Part shown: positions 52,848 to 61,209 of the stretch, one piece after another
Layout: each line of letters starts with the position of its first letter
Position numbering within the stretch: the first letter of the stretch is position 1
NCBI GenBank assembly: GCA_934133175.1
Contig: CAKPAX010000007.1
Span: 1 to 63,021 of the forward strand
Length of the DNA: 63,021 nt
Direction of reading: 5' to 3'
Source: an uncultured Clostridia bacterium
Lineage (GTDB): Bacteria; Bacillota; Clostridia; TANB77; CAG-508
Position numbers and translations under genes: made by a program
The notes under the pieces: model-generated
The model's input: the letters and a program-made list of their open reading frames with translations, nothing else
The model's database searches: none
What the model was told of the DNA's origin: nothing

Positions 52848-52983
52848 AAATAAAAATAATCTTTTTTTGCACTTTGGTGTCGCAACCTTCTGTTTTTTAT
52901 TTATGGAAGGTTGCTCCAATTCGCCCTTCGCTATTGCTACGGTTGGTCGCTTACGCAGTGCTTAAAAAAGATTATTTTTATTT
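52848..52983. repeat. MITE-like palindrome with GC-rich interior
   Basis: Terminal inverted repeats of about 25 bp (52848-52872 with 52958-52983, two mismatches) enclose an interior clearly richer in G and C than the surroundings, with a nested hairpin GCAACCTTC / GAAGGTTGC (52882-52890 with 52906-52914). No open frame. Abuts the rpe stop (52993). Could be a miniature transposable element or a structured RNA; copy number elsewhere in the genome is the test. Confidence 0.6.
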
Positions 52984-52992
52984 TAAATTATT

Positions 52993-53658
52993 TTAATTCT
53001 CATTTTTTAATTCGTCTATAATTGTTTTATAGTCAACAGCAGAAAGAATTGCAGTACCAGCAACTAATATATTAGCTCCCGCTTCTTTAACTTTTTGATG
53101 ATTTTTTAAATTAATTCCCCCGTCTGCTTCTATATCTACTTCTAAATTATTCTCGTCAATATATTTCTTCAATACACTAATTTTATTTAACATATCAGAC
53201 AACAATGTTTGTCCACCTTTACCTGGTTCAACAGTCATAACAAGTACAGTATGAACATATGGTAAAAATTCATATATTTCCTCTATATTTGTATTGGGTT
53301 TAACAGATATACCAACTTTACAATTATTATCTTTTATTTGTTTTATAATTTCAAAAATTTCCTCTTTATTCTTACAAGCTTCGTAATGAAATGTTATTAT
53401 ATTAGGTTCTACACCTACAAAATCATTTATTGCTGATTTTACATCTTCAACCATTAAATGAACGTCTAATGGTAAATTAGATATTCTTTTTATGTATTGA
53501 GCATATCCTAACATTTTTTCATATGTGTCATTTTCTACAAATTTTCCATCCATAACATCTATATGAAAATAATCTGTTTTTGCTTTTTCTAATTTAAAAA
53601 ATGTTTCTGATTCATCTCCCTTTTTTACAGAAAGAATTGATGTTGATACTTCTACCAT
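52993..53658 (-). CDS. rpe: Ribulose-phosphate 3-epimerase
   Basis: 221 residues. TIM-barrel metalloenzyme: FHIDVMDGKFVEN, DVHLMVEDV, TVLVMTVEPGKGGQ and DIEADGGINLKN carry the metal and phosphate ligands. It interconverts ribulose and xylulose 5-phosphate. Its start overlaps the rsgA end by seven bases, so the pair is translationally coupled, as in the Bacillus locus. ATG at 53658 behind AAGGAGGCAAGAAA. Confidence 0.95.
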   Translation of the reverse strand: MVEVSTSILSVKKGDESETFFKLEKAKTDYFHIDVMDGKFVENDTYEKMLGYAQYIKRISNLPLDVHLMVEDVKSAINDFVGVEPNIITFHYEACKNKEEIFEIIKQIKDNNCKVGISVKPNTNIEEIYEFLPYVHTVLVMTVEPGKGGQTLLSDMLNKISVLKKYIDENNLEVDIEADGGINLKNHQKVKEAGANILVAGTAILSAVDYKTIIDELKNEN

Positions 53659-54527
53659 TTTCTTGCCTCCTTATCCTTTAATTCTTGATATATATAACAA
53701 AATCTATTATATCTATCTTGATTTATTTTATTTTCTTGCAATCCTTTTTTTATCCCGCAATTTTCTTCTTTTATATGAGTACATCCTACAAATTCACACT
53801 CGTTTATATACTGTTTAAACTCTATAAAACATTTATCTAATTTATTGCTTTCTATTTCTTCTATGCTAAAACTTGAAAATCCAGGTGTATCTGCAATATA
53901 TGAATCATCTCCTAAATCATATAATTTAACAGTAGTTGTTGTATTTTTTCCTTTTTTATTTTTTTGGCTTATTTCTCCTTCTTGTGTAATATTATTTTTA
54001 AATAATGAATTTATAAGTGTTGATTTTCCAACACCAGAATTACCAGAAAATACACTAATATTATTTTTTAATGCTTCTCTAACTTCTTTTATACCATTTT
54101 GTTCTTTTGCATTTGTTAATATAACTTTATACCCTATACTTTCATATATTTCTTTTATTTCTTTATAAACATCACTCAAATCAATTTTATTTATTATAAT
54201 TATAGACTTTATTCCTAAATACTCTGCATATGCTAATTGCTTATCTAACATTAATAAATCTGGTTTAGGATTTTTGGTTGATAATACAAAAATCATTTGT
54301 GTTATATTTGATATTTTAGGTCTTTTTATATATGTTTTTCTTTCATATATTTTTTCTATTACTGCTGTATTTTTATTATCATCTATGTTTTCAATTTCTA
54401 CTTTGTCTCCAACAACAGGAGTTATTTCATCTTTTTTAAATTTTCCTCTTGCTATTGTATCATAAATTTTGGCATTTGCTTCTACCCTATATAAATTTGA
54501 TATATTCTCTACTATTATTCCTTTCAT
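53652..54527 (-). CDS. rsgA: Ribosome small subunit-dependent GTPase A
   Basis: 291 residues, circularly permuted GTPase. OB-fold N domain (about 1-65), G4 NKIDL before G1 (SGNSGVGKSTLINSLF) and G3 (ADTPGFSSF), then a C-terminal zinc finger C-x4-C-x-H-x5-C (CEFVGCTHIKEENC). It acts in late 30S maturation. AAAGAGGT precedes the ATG. A hairpin lies between it and prkC. Confidence 0.96.
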   Translation of the reverse strand: MKGIIVENISNLYRVEANAKIYDTIARGKFKKDEITPVVGDKVEIENIDDNKNTAVIEKIYERKTYIKRPKISNITQMIFVLSTKNPKPDLLMLDKQLAYAEYLGIKSIIIINKIDLSDVYKEIKEIYESIGYKVILTNAKEQNGIKEVREALKNNISVFSGNSGVGKSTLINSLFKNNITQEGEISQKNKKGKNTTTTVKLYDLGDDSYIADTPGFSSFSIEEIESNKLDKCFIEFKQYINECEFVGCTHIKEENCGIKKGLQENKINQDRYNRFCYIYQELKDKEARKW

Positions 54528-54545
54528 ATAACCTCTTTAATTTTT

Positions 54546-54581
54546 AAGTAGCTATTATTTCTTCTGAAATAATAGCTACTT
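54546..54581 (+). terminator. Perfect 16-bp hairpin between prkC and rsgA (U tract on plus strand)
   Basis: Arms 54546-54561 and 54566-54581 pair completely with TTCT loop. The T run (ATTTTTTATT) follows on the plus strand, while the genes on both sides are transcribed leftward; on the minus strand the stem is followed by AAAAATT. It is therefore not an obvious terminator for prkC and may be a processing or stability hairpin, or stop antisense transcripts. Confidence 0.55.
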
Positions 54582-54594
54582 ATTTTTTATTATT

Positions 54595-56562
54595 TTATTC
54601 AGCTGTCCATTTTGTTGAGCTATTTAAATTTAATGTTCCTGATTTTTTTAATACATCATCTATATAAACTTTTATATCAACAGAACCCTTTCCACTTATT
54701 TCTTGAGAAACTTTTGTTGTAGTTGGATCTACTTTTTCTTTATAAACAGTATCATCACCTACTACAATTTTTAATTCAACTTTTTTAACAACTTTATCTG
54801 TTGTTGTTGAGTTTTCATCTGTAGTATTTGTTTCTTCATATTCTACTTTTCCTTTTAATAGAGATTTAACATTTACTACAACTTTTCCCGTTTTTGTTTC
54901 TGCTAATTTATTTACAGTAATTGTTATACCTGTTCCTTCATCTACAACAGAACCAGCATCTATACTTTGTTTAACTACTTCTCCGTTGTTTTTTGTACTA
55001 TCTTCTGTATATGATACAGTAACTTTTAATCCTGTATTTGTTAATGTTTTTTTAGCATCATCTTCGCTTTTTCCTACAACTGAATCTACTGTAACTTGAT
55101 TTATTCCTGTACCTGTACTTACTGTTATTGTAATTGTATCTCCTGCATTTACTTGTTCATCTTTATTTATATCTTGTGCAATTACATATCCTTCTTCTAC
55201 ATCTTTGCTTGTTTCTTCTTTTACTTCTGCTTTTAGTTTGGCATCTTCTAAAGTTTTAATAGCCTCATCTTTAGTTAATCCTACAACTTTAGGAACTATT
55301 GTTGATTCTGTTCCTTTACTTACAACTACTTTTATAACACTTTTTTCTTTAACATTATAATTATCTACATATGATGGATCTTGAGAAATTATATATCCTT
55401 CTGCGTATTGTGAATTATATTCTTCTGATTTTATTTCTAATGTTAATTTATTTTCTTTTAAAGTATTTTCTGCTTCTTGTTTAGATAATCCAACTAAATT
55501 TGGTAATTTAACTTCTTTTGGATTGGTAAGATTTAAAAATCCCATTGTTCCGCCTAAACTTATTGCAAATAATAATACTAAACCTATTACACTGCTTAAT
55601 AATTTATGCTTAGCTATAAAACCTTTAAATCCTTTTTTCTCTTCTCCTCTATCTTGTTTTTCTTGATAATTAGTTGATATTCTTTGAGTTTTAAATTCAT
55701 CTCCACCATCTGGTACTTTTATAAAATCTCCGTCTGGATCTTTTAATGATTTTCTTAAATCTTTAAGCATTTCTGTTGCTGATGCATATCTATAATTTGC
55801 ATCTTTTTTTAATGCTTTCATTATTATATCATTTACTGCTAATGGTATATGTCTATTTATTTCTATTGGTGGCACTGGTTCTTCTTGCATATGTTTTAAA
55901 GCTATTGATACAGGTGTATCTGCATCAAAAGGAACTTTTCCTGTTAGCATTTCATACATAACAACACCTAAAGAATATAAATCTGATTTTGCATCTGTAT
56001 ATCCACCTCTAGCATGTTCTGGTGAAAAATAATGTACAGATCCTATCGTTGTTCCAAAAGCTGTTATTGTTGAATTTGAAACTGCTTTTGCAATACCAAA
56101 ATCTGTTACTTTTGCAACTCCATCTTCTGTAATTATTATATTGTGTGGTTTTATATCTCTATGAACTATATTGTTTTTATGAGCAACTTCTAATGCAGAT
56201 GCAACTTGTATTGCTATATTAACCGACCATTTCCAAGGAAGTGGACCTTCTTCTTCTACTATAATTTCTTTTAATGTTTTACCTTGTACTAATTCCATTA
56301 CTATATAATATAAATTTCCATCAGCTCCTACATCATATACAGAAACTATATTAGGATGTGTTATACTTGCTGCTGATTGCGCTTCTACTTCAAATCTTTT
56401 TATAAATTCTTGGTCTGTAGTAAATTCATCTCTTAGAATTTTAACAGCAACATATCTATTTAGGACATGACATTTAGCTTTATATACTGTTGCCATCCCA
56501 CCATTTCCTATTTTTTCGATAATTTCATATCTATTACCTAATAATCTTCCCTCTAAATCCAT
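54595..56562 (-). CDS. prkC: Ser/Thr protein kinase PrkC with PASTA domains
   Basis: 655 residues. Kinase domain with Gly loop IGNGGMATVYKA, Lys41 (VAVKIL), catalytic loop IVHRDIKPHNII, DFGIAKA and PEHARGG; juxtamembrane stretch, a membrane helix (about 325-347) and three PASTA repeats (about 350-555; EVKLPNLVGLS, TIVPKVVGLT, QVTVDSVVGKS) that sense muropeptides, then an about 90-residue C-terminal extension. Controls cell-wall metabolism and spore germination in relatives. ATG follows TAAGGAGAGAGAAAAA. Next to its phosphatase prpC. Confidence 0.96.
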   Translation of the reverse strand: MDLEGRLLGNRYEIIEKIGNGGMATVYKAKCHVLNRYVAVKILRDEFTTDQEFIKRFEVEAQSAASITHPNIVSVYDVGADGNLYYIVMELVQGKTLKEIIVEEEGPLPWKWSVNIAIQVASALEVAHKNNIVHRDIKPHNIIITEDGVAKVTDFGIAKAVSNSTITAFGTTIGSVHYFSPEHARGGYTDAKSDLYSLGVVMYEMLTGKVPFDADTPVSIALKHMQEEPVPPIEINRHIPLAVNDIIMKALKKDANYRYASATEMLKDLRKSLKDPDGDFIKVPDGGDEFKTQRISTNYQEKQDRGEEKKGFKGFIAKHKLLSSVIGLVLLFAISLGGTMGFLNLTNPKEVKLPNLVGLSKQEAENTLKENKLTLEIKSEEYNSQYAEGYIISQDPSYVDNYNVKEKSVIKVVVSKGTESTIVPKVVGLTKDEAIKTLEDAKLKAEVKEETSKDVEEGYVIAQDINKDEQVNAGDTITITVSTGTGINQVTVDSVVGKSEDDAKKTLTNTGLKVTVSYTEDSTKNNGEVVKQSIDAGSVVDEGTGITITVNKLAETKTGKVVVNVKSLLKGKVEYEETNTTDENSTTTDKVVKKVELKIVVGDDTVYKEKVDPTTTKVSQEISGKGSVDIKVYIDDVLKKSGTLNLNSSTKWTAE

Positions 56563-56597
56563 TTTTTCTCTCTCCTTATATGTAAAAAATGTAGAAA

Positions 56598-57332
56598 TTA
56601 AATATTTTTTATTACAACTACTGTTATATTATCTTGCCCACCATTGTTGTTTGCTATATTAACTAATTCTTGTGGTGCAAATTCTATATTTTCTTTTACT
56701 GTTTTATATAAATCATCTTGACTAACAAAATTTGTTAATCCATCTGATCCCATAAGTATTATATCATCTTTTAAAAATCCTTTTACTGCTATATCTGGTT
56801 CTACAAAAGCATTACATCCTAGAGCTTTCATAAGCATATTTTTCTTTGGATGATGTTCCGCTTCTTCCTTTGTTATTGTTCCATCTTTAACTAATTTTTG
56901 TACATAACTATGATCTTGAGTAAGTTTTCTTATTATGTCTTTTCTAATTCTATATATTCTGCTATCTCCAATATGTCCAATATATACTCTATTATTATAT
57001 ATTAAACAAATTTCTAAAGTAGTACCCATTCCTTCTAATTCTTTATTTTTTTGAGACTTTTCATATACTACCATATTAGCATATTCCATACTATTTTTTA
57101 CTAGTTTCATTATGCTTTCTTTATCTTTTGGAGTGTCTTTAAAATTATTTTGCAAATAATTTTTGGCACAAGTAGTTGCTAATTTACTTGCTATTTCACC
57201 GCCATTATATCCGCCCATACCATCTGCTAAGATATATACTTGTGTTTCATCTAATGGTTCTGATATATAGAAGTAATCCTGGTTCATGTCTCGCACTTTA
57301 CCTATGTCTGATTTAGCATAAGCTTTTATCAT
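56598..57332 (-). CDS. prpC: PP2C-family Ser/Thr phosphatase PrpC
   Basis: 244 residues. Metal-binding motifs SDIGKVRDMNQDYF, ADGMGGYNGGEIAS, GHIGDSRIYRI, and GSDGLTNFV with GGQDNITVVVIKN at the end. It removes phosphate from PrkC and its substrates. Gene order rlmN-prpC-prkC is conserved. GAGGTGAAAGA precedes the ATG. Confidence 0.95.
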   Translation of the reverse strand: MIKAYAKSDIGKVRDMNQDYFYISEPLDETQVYILADGMGGYNGGEIASKLATTCAKNYLQNNFKDTPKDKESIMKLVKNSMEYANMVVYEKSQKNKELEGMGTTLEICLIYNNRVYIGHIGDSRIYRIRKDIIRKLTQDHSYVQKLVKDGTITKEEAEHHPKKNMLMKALGCNAFVEPDIAVKGFLKDDIILMGSDGLTNFVSQDDLYKTVKENIEFAPQELVNIANNNGGQDNITVVVIKNI

Positions 57333-57427
57333 TCTTTCACCTCTATTTTTATCTTTCTAATTAATCTACCTATTACATTTTTTCTACATACTTTATACCA
57401 TAAGTAAACTATTTTTTCAACCTATAT

Positions 57428-58447
57428 TTATAAATTCTTTCTTCTTAATTGACCACATGCTGCATCTATATCCGAACCTAATTCTCTTCTTATAGTTGCA
57501 ACAATTCCATGATCATTTAAATAATCTCTAAATTTTATTATATTTTCATTTGAACTTTTTGTATATGCTCCATTTTCTATTTTATTTATTGGAATTAAAT
57601 TAACATGGCAAATCATACCTTTTAATAATTTTACTAATCTTTTTGCATCTTCTAAATTATCATTATTATCTTTTGCTAATGCATATTCAAATGATATTCT
57701 TCTATTAGTTTTATCTATATAATCCCTACAAGCTTGTAATAATTCTTCTATATTGTAAGCATTATTTACAGGCATCATACTGCTTCTTTTTTCATCTGTT
57801 GTGGCATGTAATGATATTGATAGTGTACATTGTATATTTTCGTTTGCTAAATCATAAATTTTAGGAACTAGTCCACTTGTAGATACACTTATATGCCTTG
57901 CCCCTATGTTAATCCCTTTTGGGTTATTTATTATTCTTATAGCATTTACTACATTATTGTAATTATCAAGGGGTTCTCCTATTCCCATAAATACTACATT
58001 TGATATTTTAATATTTTCATCTCTTTGAACTGCTAAAAGTTGCTCAACAATTTCTCCAGATGTTAAACTCCTTACAAAATTTATTCCTGTTGAAGCACAA
58101 AATTTACATCCCATTTTACATCCAATTTGAGATGATACACATATACTATATCCATGATGATATTGCATTAATACTGTTTCTATTGCATTTCCATCTAATA
58201 CATGAAATAAATATTTTTTTGTTCCATCTGATGCAACTTGTTTTTTTAATATTTTAAAATTACAAAGTGTATATTCTTTTTTTAGTTTTTCTCTTAACTC
58301 TAAAGATATATTTGTCATTTCATCAAAACTTGTTACATTTGCTTCAAATATCCATTTAAATACTTGTTCTGCTCTAAATGGCTTTTCTCCCATATTTATG
58401 AATTCTTGTTTTAGTTCATCTAAATTATAATCTTTTATATTCTTCAT
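57428..58447 (-). CDS. rlmN: Dual-specificity RNA methyltransferase RlmN
   Basis: 339 residues. Radical SAM CX3CX2C in GCKMGCKFCAST, glycine-rich VFMGIGEPLDNY, RHISVSTSGLVP, LAISLH-like LSISLHATTDE, and a C-terminal DAACGQLR with the cysteine that takes the methyl group. It methylates A2503 of 23S rRNA and A37 of some tRNAs. AGGAGATAAAA precedes the ATG; first gene of the rlmN-prpC-prkC run with a consensus promoter. Confidence 0.97.
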   Translation of the reverse strand: MKNIKDYNLDELKQEFINMGEKPFRAEQVFKWIFEANVTSFDEMTNISLELREKLKKEYTLCNFKILKKQVASDGTKKYLFHVLDGNAIETVLMQYHHGYSICVSSQIGCKMGCKFCASTGINFVRSLTSGEIVEQLLAVQRDENIKISNVVFMGIGEPLDNYNNVVNAIRIINNPKGINIGARHISVSTSGLVPKIYDLANENIQCTLSISLHATTDEKRSSMMPVNNAYNIEELLQACRDYIDKTNRRISFEYALAKDNNDNLEDAKRLVKLLKGMICHVNLIPINKIENGAYTKSSNENIIKFRDYLNDHGIVATIRRELGSDIDAACGQLRRKNL

Positions 58448-58474
58448 TTTTATCTCCTAAAATAGTTTAATTAA

Positions 58475-58503
58475 TTATATATTTTTATATAAAGACTGTC
58501 AAT
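58475..58503 (-). promoter_or_regulatory. Consensus sigma-A promoter of rlmN-prpC-prkC
   Basis: Minus strand TTGACA (58498-58503), 17-bp spacer, TATAAT (58475-58480): perfect consensus boxes. It sits just after the sortase stop at 58509. Confidence 0.88.
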
Positions 58504-58508
58504 ACATC

Positions 58509-59150
58509 TTATATTTCTATAGCTTTTACAACTAGCCTTTTTAATGCTCCTATTGTGCATGTAATTAATGTAACTTCTTTTTTATTATTAGTATTTTGAT
58601 TTAATATAGAAACATCATCAGGACTTATTTCGAATTTATCATATACAACATATTCTTGTTCTCTTCCAAATGTATCTGTTAAAACTATATTATCATTAAT
58701 ATTCACTTTTTTTAATTTTCCAAACATATTATCTTTTAAATAATTATGTCCTGTTATACAAAAATTGCCCACTTTATTAATTTTAGGCCCAGCAATTTTT
58801 GTAACTGAAACATTTAAAGTTTTTTCGTTAGTTTCATTTAATATATATGTATTTAATTCTATACTAGGAATAGCTAATTTTCCAATTACTTTATATCCTT
58901 TTATTTCACTTGGCATATTATTATATTCTTCTATCTCTATTTTTTCATTACTTATACTTTTTTTAAATCTATTTATGTTTATTATATTAGAATAATCTCT
59001 TGTATTATTTTTTTCTTCTTTATAAATATCTTTTTCTACAATTTTACTATTACAAAAACAAGCTACCATTTCTCCTGTTATAATAATAAAAAAGATTATG
59101 AAAATTTTTATTTTTTTCTTTTTATTAAATATAATTATTTTGCTTTTCAT
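58509..59150 (-). CDS. Sortase
   Basis: 213 residues. N-terminal membrane helix (about 13-35), then a sortase fold with the catalytic His135 in ITGHNYLK, Cys198 in TLITCTIG and Arg205 in LKRLVVKA. It cleaves a sorting motif and joins the protein to the cell wall or other proteins. The gene lies about 105 bases downstream of a protein with an IPTTG sorting signal, so they are a cognate pair. Class is not certain from the sequence. The ribosome site is weak. Confidence 0.9.
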   Translation of the reverse strand: MKSKIIIFNKKKKIKIFIIFFIIITGEMVACFCNSKIVEKDIYKEEKNNTRDYSNIININRFKKSISNEKIEIEEYNNMPSEIKGYKVIGKLAIPSIELNTYILNETNEKTLNVSVTKIAGPKINKVGNFCITGHNYLKDNMFGKLKKVNINDNIVLTDTFGREQEYVVYDKFEISPDDVSILNQNTNNKKEVTLITCTIGALKRLVVKAIEI

Positions 59151-59187
59151 ATTACACCACTTTAAAATTTATTATGTATCTAACAAA

Positions 59188-59233
59188 ATACACATTTATA
59201 ACATATATATTCCTATATATTATAAATGTGTAT
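59188..59233 (-). terminator. Hairpin between the IPTTG gene and the sortase gene
   Basis: Perfect 14-bp stem (59188-59201 with 59220-59233, ATACACATTTATAA) with an 18-base loop and only a short T run (TTTTGTT) on the minus strand, so it probably attenuates rather than stops transcription into the sortase. Confidence 0.55.
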
Positions 59234-59255
59234 GTCTAATTATATTTAATTAAAT

Positions 59256-59882
59256 TTAATTTGTTGCTTTTTTTCTATAAAGCACATAATATCCTATATA
59301 ACATACTGAAAATACTAAAGCACACATTGCTGCATATTCTCCCATTGTTGTGCCTGTTGTAGGAATTTCAGTTACTTGATTTTCTTCTTCTTTCTTTTCA
59401 TCCTCTGTTACATCATCTTCTTTATCATCATTATCTACTATATTGTCTTCAACATCTAATGTTATAACTTTAGATGTAATAACACTGTTACTGTTTTGTA
59501 TATCTATTAATGATAAAGTTATTGTGTATGTTCCAGCTTCTGGAAATGTAGCTTTTATAGGTGTTGCATTTTCAAAATCACCTGCTACTGCAAATCCTGT
59601 TTCTGGTCCCCAATATCCAGTTTGAGCAATATCATATTTAGTTCCTGTAGAATCATAAGCAATAAAACTTGGTGTTGCAGGTCCAGATATATCTACTTTT
59701 ATTCTAACTTTTGCATATGTAGGAGCTTTAACTCCTTTCAAAACCACTTTAGCATCTTTTTCCTCATTTTTTATTATATCTCCTGTATATGTTAAATCAA
59801 AACTCAGTTCATCAGCCGCATATACAACACTAACTGTAAAAACAAAGAAAAAAACAAGTAATAATGTAAAAATTTTCTTCAT
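59256..59882 (-). CDS. Cell-wall-anchored protein with an IPTTG sorting signal
   Basis: 208 residues. Signal peptide (about 1-22, cleaved near VYAA), an immunoglobulin- or PKD-like beta domain (about 25-145; AKVRIKVDISGPATPSF and FPEAGTYTITLSLIDIQ), an acidic Glu/Asp linker, then the sorting signal IPTTG (173-177), a hydrophobic stretch and the basic tail YRKKATN. It should be attached to the wall by the neighbouring sortase. The ectodomain's ligand is unknown. AAGGAGAGATTTTT precedes the ATG. Confidence 0.83.
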   Translation of the reverse strand: MKKIFTLLLVFFFVFTVSVVYAADELSFDLTYTGDIIKNEEKDAKVVLKGVKAPTYAKVRIKVDISGPATPSFIAYDSTGTKYDIAQTGYWGPETGFAVAGDFENATPIKATFPEAGTYTITLSLIDIQNSNSVITSKVITLDVEDNIVDNDDKEDDVTEDEKKEEENQVTEIPTTGTTMGEYAAMCALVFSVCYIGYYVLYRKKATN

Positions 59883-59965
59883 AAAAATCTCTCCTTATAA
59901 AATATAATACTAAATTATATTTTACTTAATTTAAATTATTACTTGTTTTTTATATTTATTTGAAT

Positions 59966-61129
59966 TTATCCGAATATTCCTCTTTTTTTAATTGGAGGTT
60001 GCTCGTTCATTGTTTTTGCAAGTTCTACTAACAATTCTCTTTGTTCCTTTGATAGTCGTTTTGGAGTTTGAACAATTACAGTAAATACAAAATTTCCTTG
60101 AATATTAGAATTAATAGTTTTAAATCCTTTATTTCTAATAGTAAATTTTGTACCAGTTTGTGTTCCTTCTGGAATTTTAAATTTTTCCTTTGTTCCATCC
60201 ACCATAGGTATTTCAAGTTCTGCTCCTAAAGTTGCTTGAGTTATTGTAATTGGTACATCACAAAGAACTGTATTTCCTTTTCTTGTAAAAATACTATTTC
60301 TTTTTATTCTTATTGTTATGTATAAATCACCTTTAGGACCACCTTTTTGTCCAGGTTCCCCTTCTTCTCTTAATACAACTGTTTGATTATCATCTATACC
60401 AGCTGGTATTTTGACTTTTATTTTTGGTTGTTTTCTTACATAACCTTTTCCTTTACAATTTTCGCAAACTTCTTTTATTACCTCACCTGTACCATGGCAA
60501 TTAGTACATGTTTTAGTTGTTTGAACTTGACCTAATATAGTATTTTGGACTTGTTTTACTTGACCTGTACCATTACATACTGTACATTTGCTCACTGAAG
60601 TTCCTGGTTTAGCACCACTTCCATGACATACTGTACATGTTTCATTTCTAGAAATTGTGATTTCTTTTTCAACACCTAAAAATGCTTCTTCAAAAGATAT
60701 TTCTAAATTAACATTTAAGTCAGCACCTTTTCTTGGTCCTCTTGCTTGTCTTGATGAGCTTCTTCCACCAAAACCTCCTCCAAAAAATGATGAAAATATA
60801 TCTCCTAAATCTCCAAAATCATTAAATCCATCAAAACCTGAAGATGTATATGAGTAATATCCTCCTTGACCAAATGGACCTCCTGAGCCGCCAAATCCTT
60901 GTGGCCCATCATGCCCAAATTGATCATACATTTTTCTTTTTTGAGGATTTGATAAATTTTCATAAGCTTCATTTACTTCTTTAAATTTAGCTTCTGCTTC
61001 TTTTTTATTATCTGGGTTTGCATCTGGGTGATATTTTTTTGCGAGTTTTCTATATGCTTTTTTTAATTCTTCATCTGTTGCGTTTTTATCAACACCTAAA
61101 ACCTCATAATAATCTCTCTTATCTGACAT
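59966..61129 (-). CDS. dnaJ: Chaperone DnaJ
   Basis: 387 residues, class I. J domain with the HPD motif in AKKYHPDANPDN, Gly/Phe-rich linker (about 73-115), four CxxCxGxG zinc repeats (CTVCHGSG, CTVCNGTG, CTNCHGTG, CENCKGKG) and C-terminal substrate domain. Stimulates DnaK. AGGAGGAGAAA precedes the ATG. 80 bases downstream of dnaK in the same operon. Confidence 0.98.
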   Translation of the reverse strand: MSDKRDYYEVLGVDKNATDEELKKAYRKLAKKYHPDANPDNKKEAEAKFKEVNEAYENLSNPQKRKMYDQFGHDGPQGFGGSGGPFGQGGYYSYTSSGFDGFNDFGDLGDIFSSFFGGGFGGRSSSRQARGPRKGADLNVNLEISFEEAFLGVEKEITISRNETCTVCHGSGAKPGTSVSKCTVCNGTGQVKQVQNTILGQVQTTKTCTNCHGTGEVIKEVCENCKGKGYVRKQPKIKVKIPAGIDDNQTVVLREEGEPGQKGGPKGDLYITIRIKRNSIFTRKGNTVLCDVPITITQATLGAELEIPMVDGTKEKFKIPEGTQTGTKFTIRNKGFKTINSNIQGNFVFTVIVQTPKRLSKEQRELLVELAKTMNEQPPIKKRGIFG

Positions 61130-61209
61130 TTTCTCCTCCTAGAACTATAAAATAAAAAATGTAAATTTTCAAAAATGCTCGTTCAAGCTAATTTTCGAAG
61201 AAACTTTTT

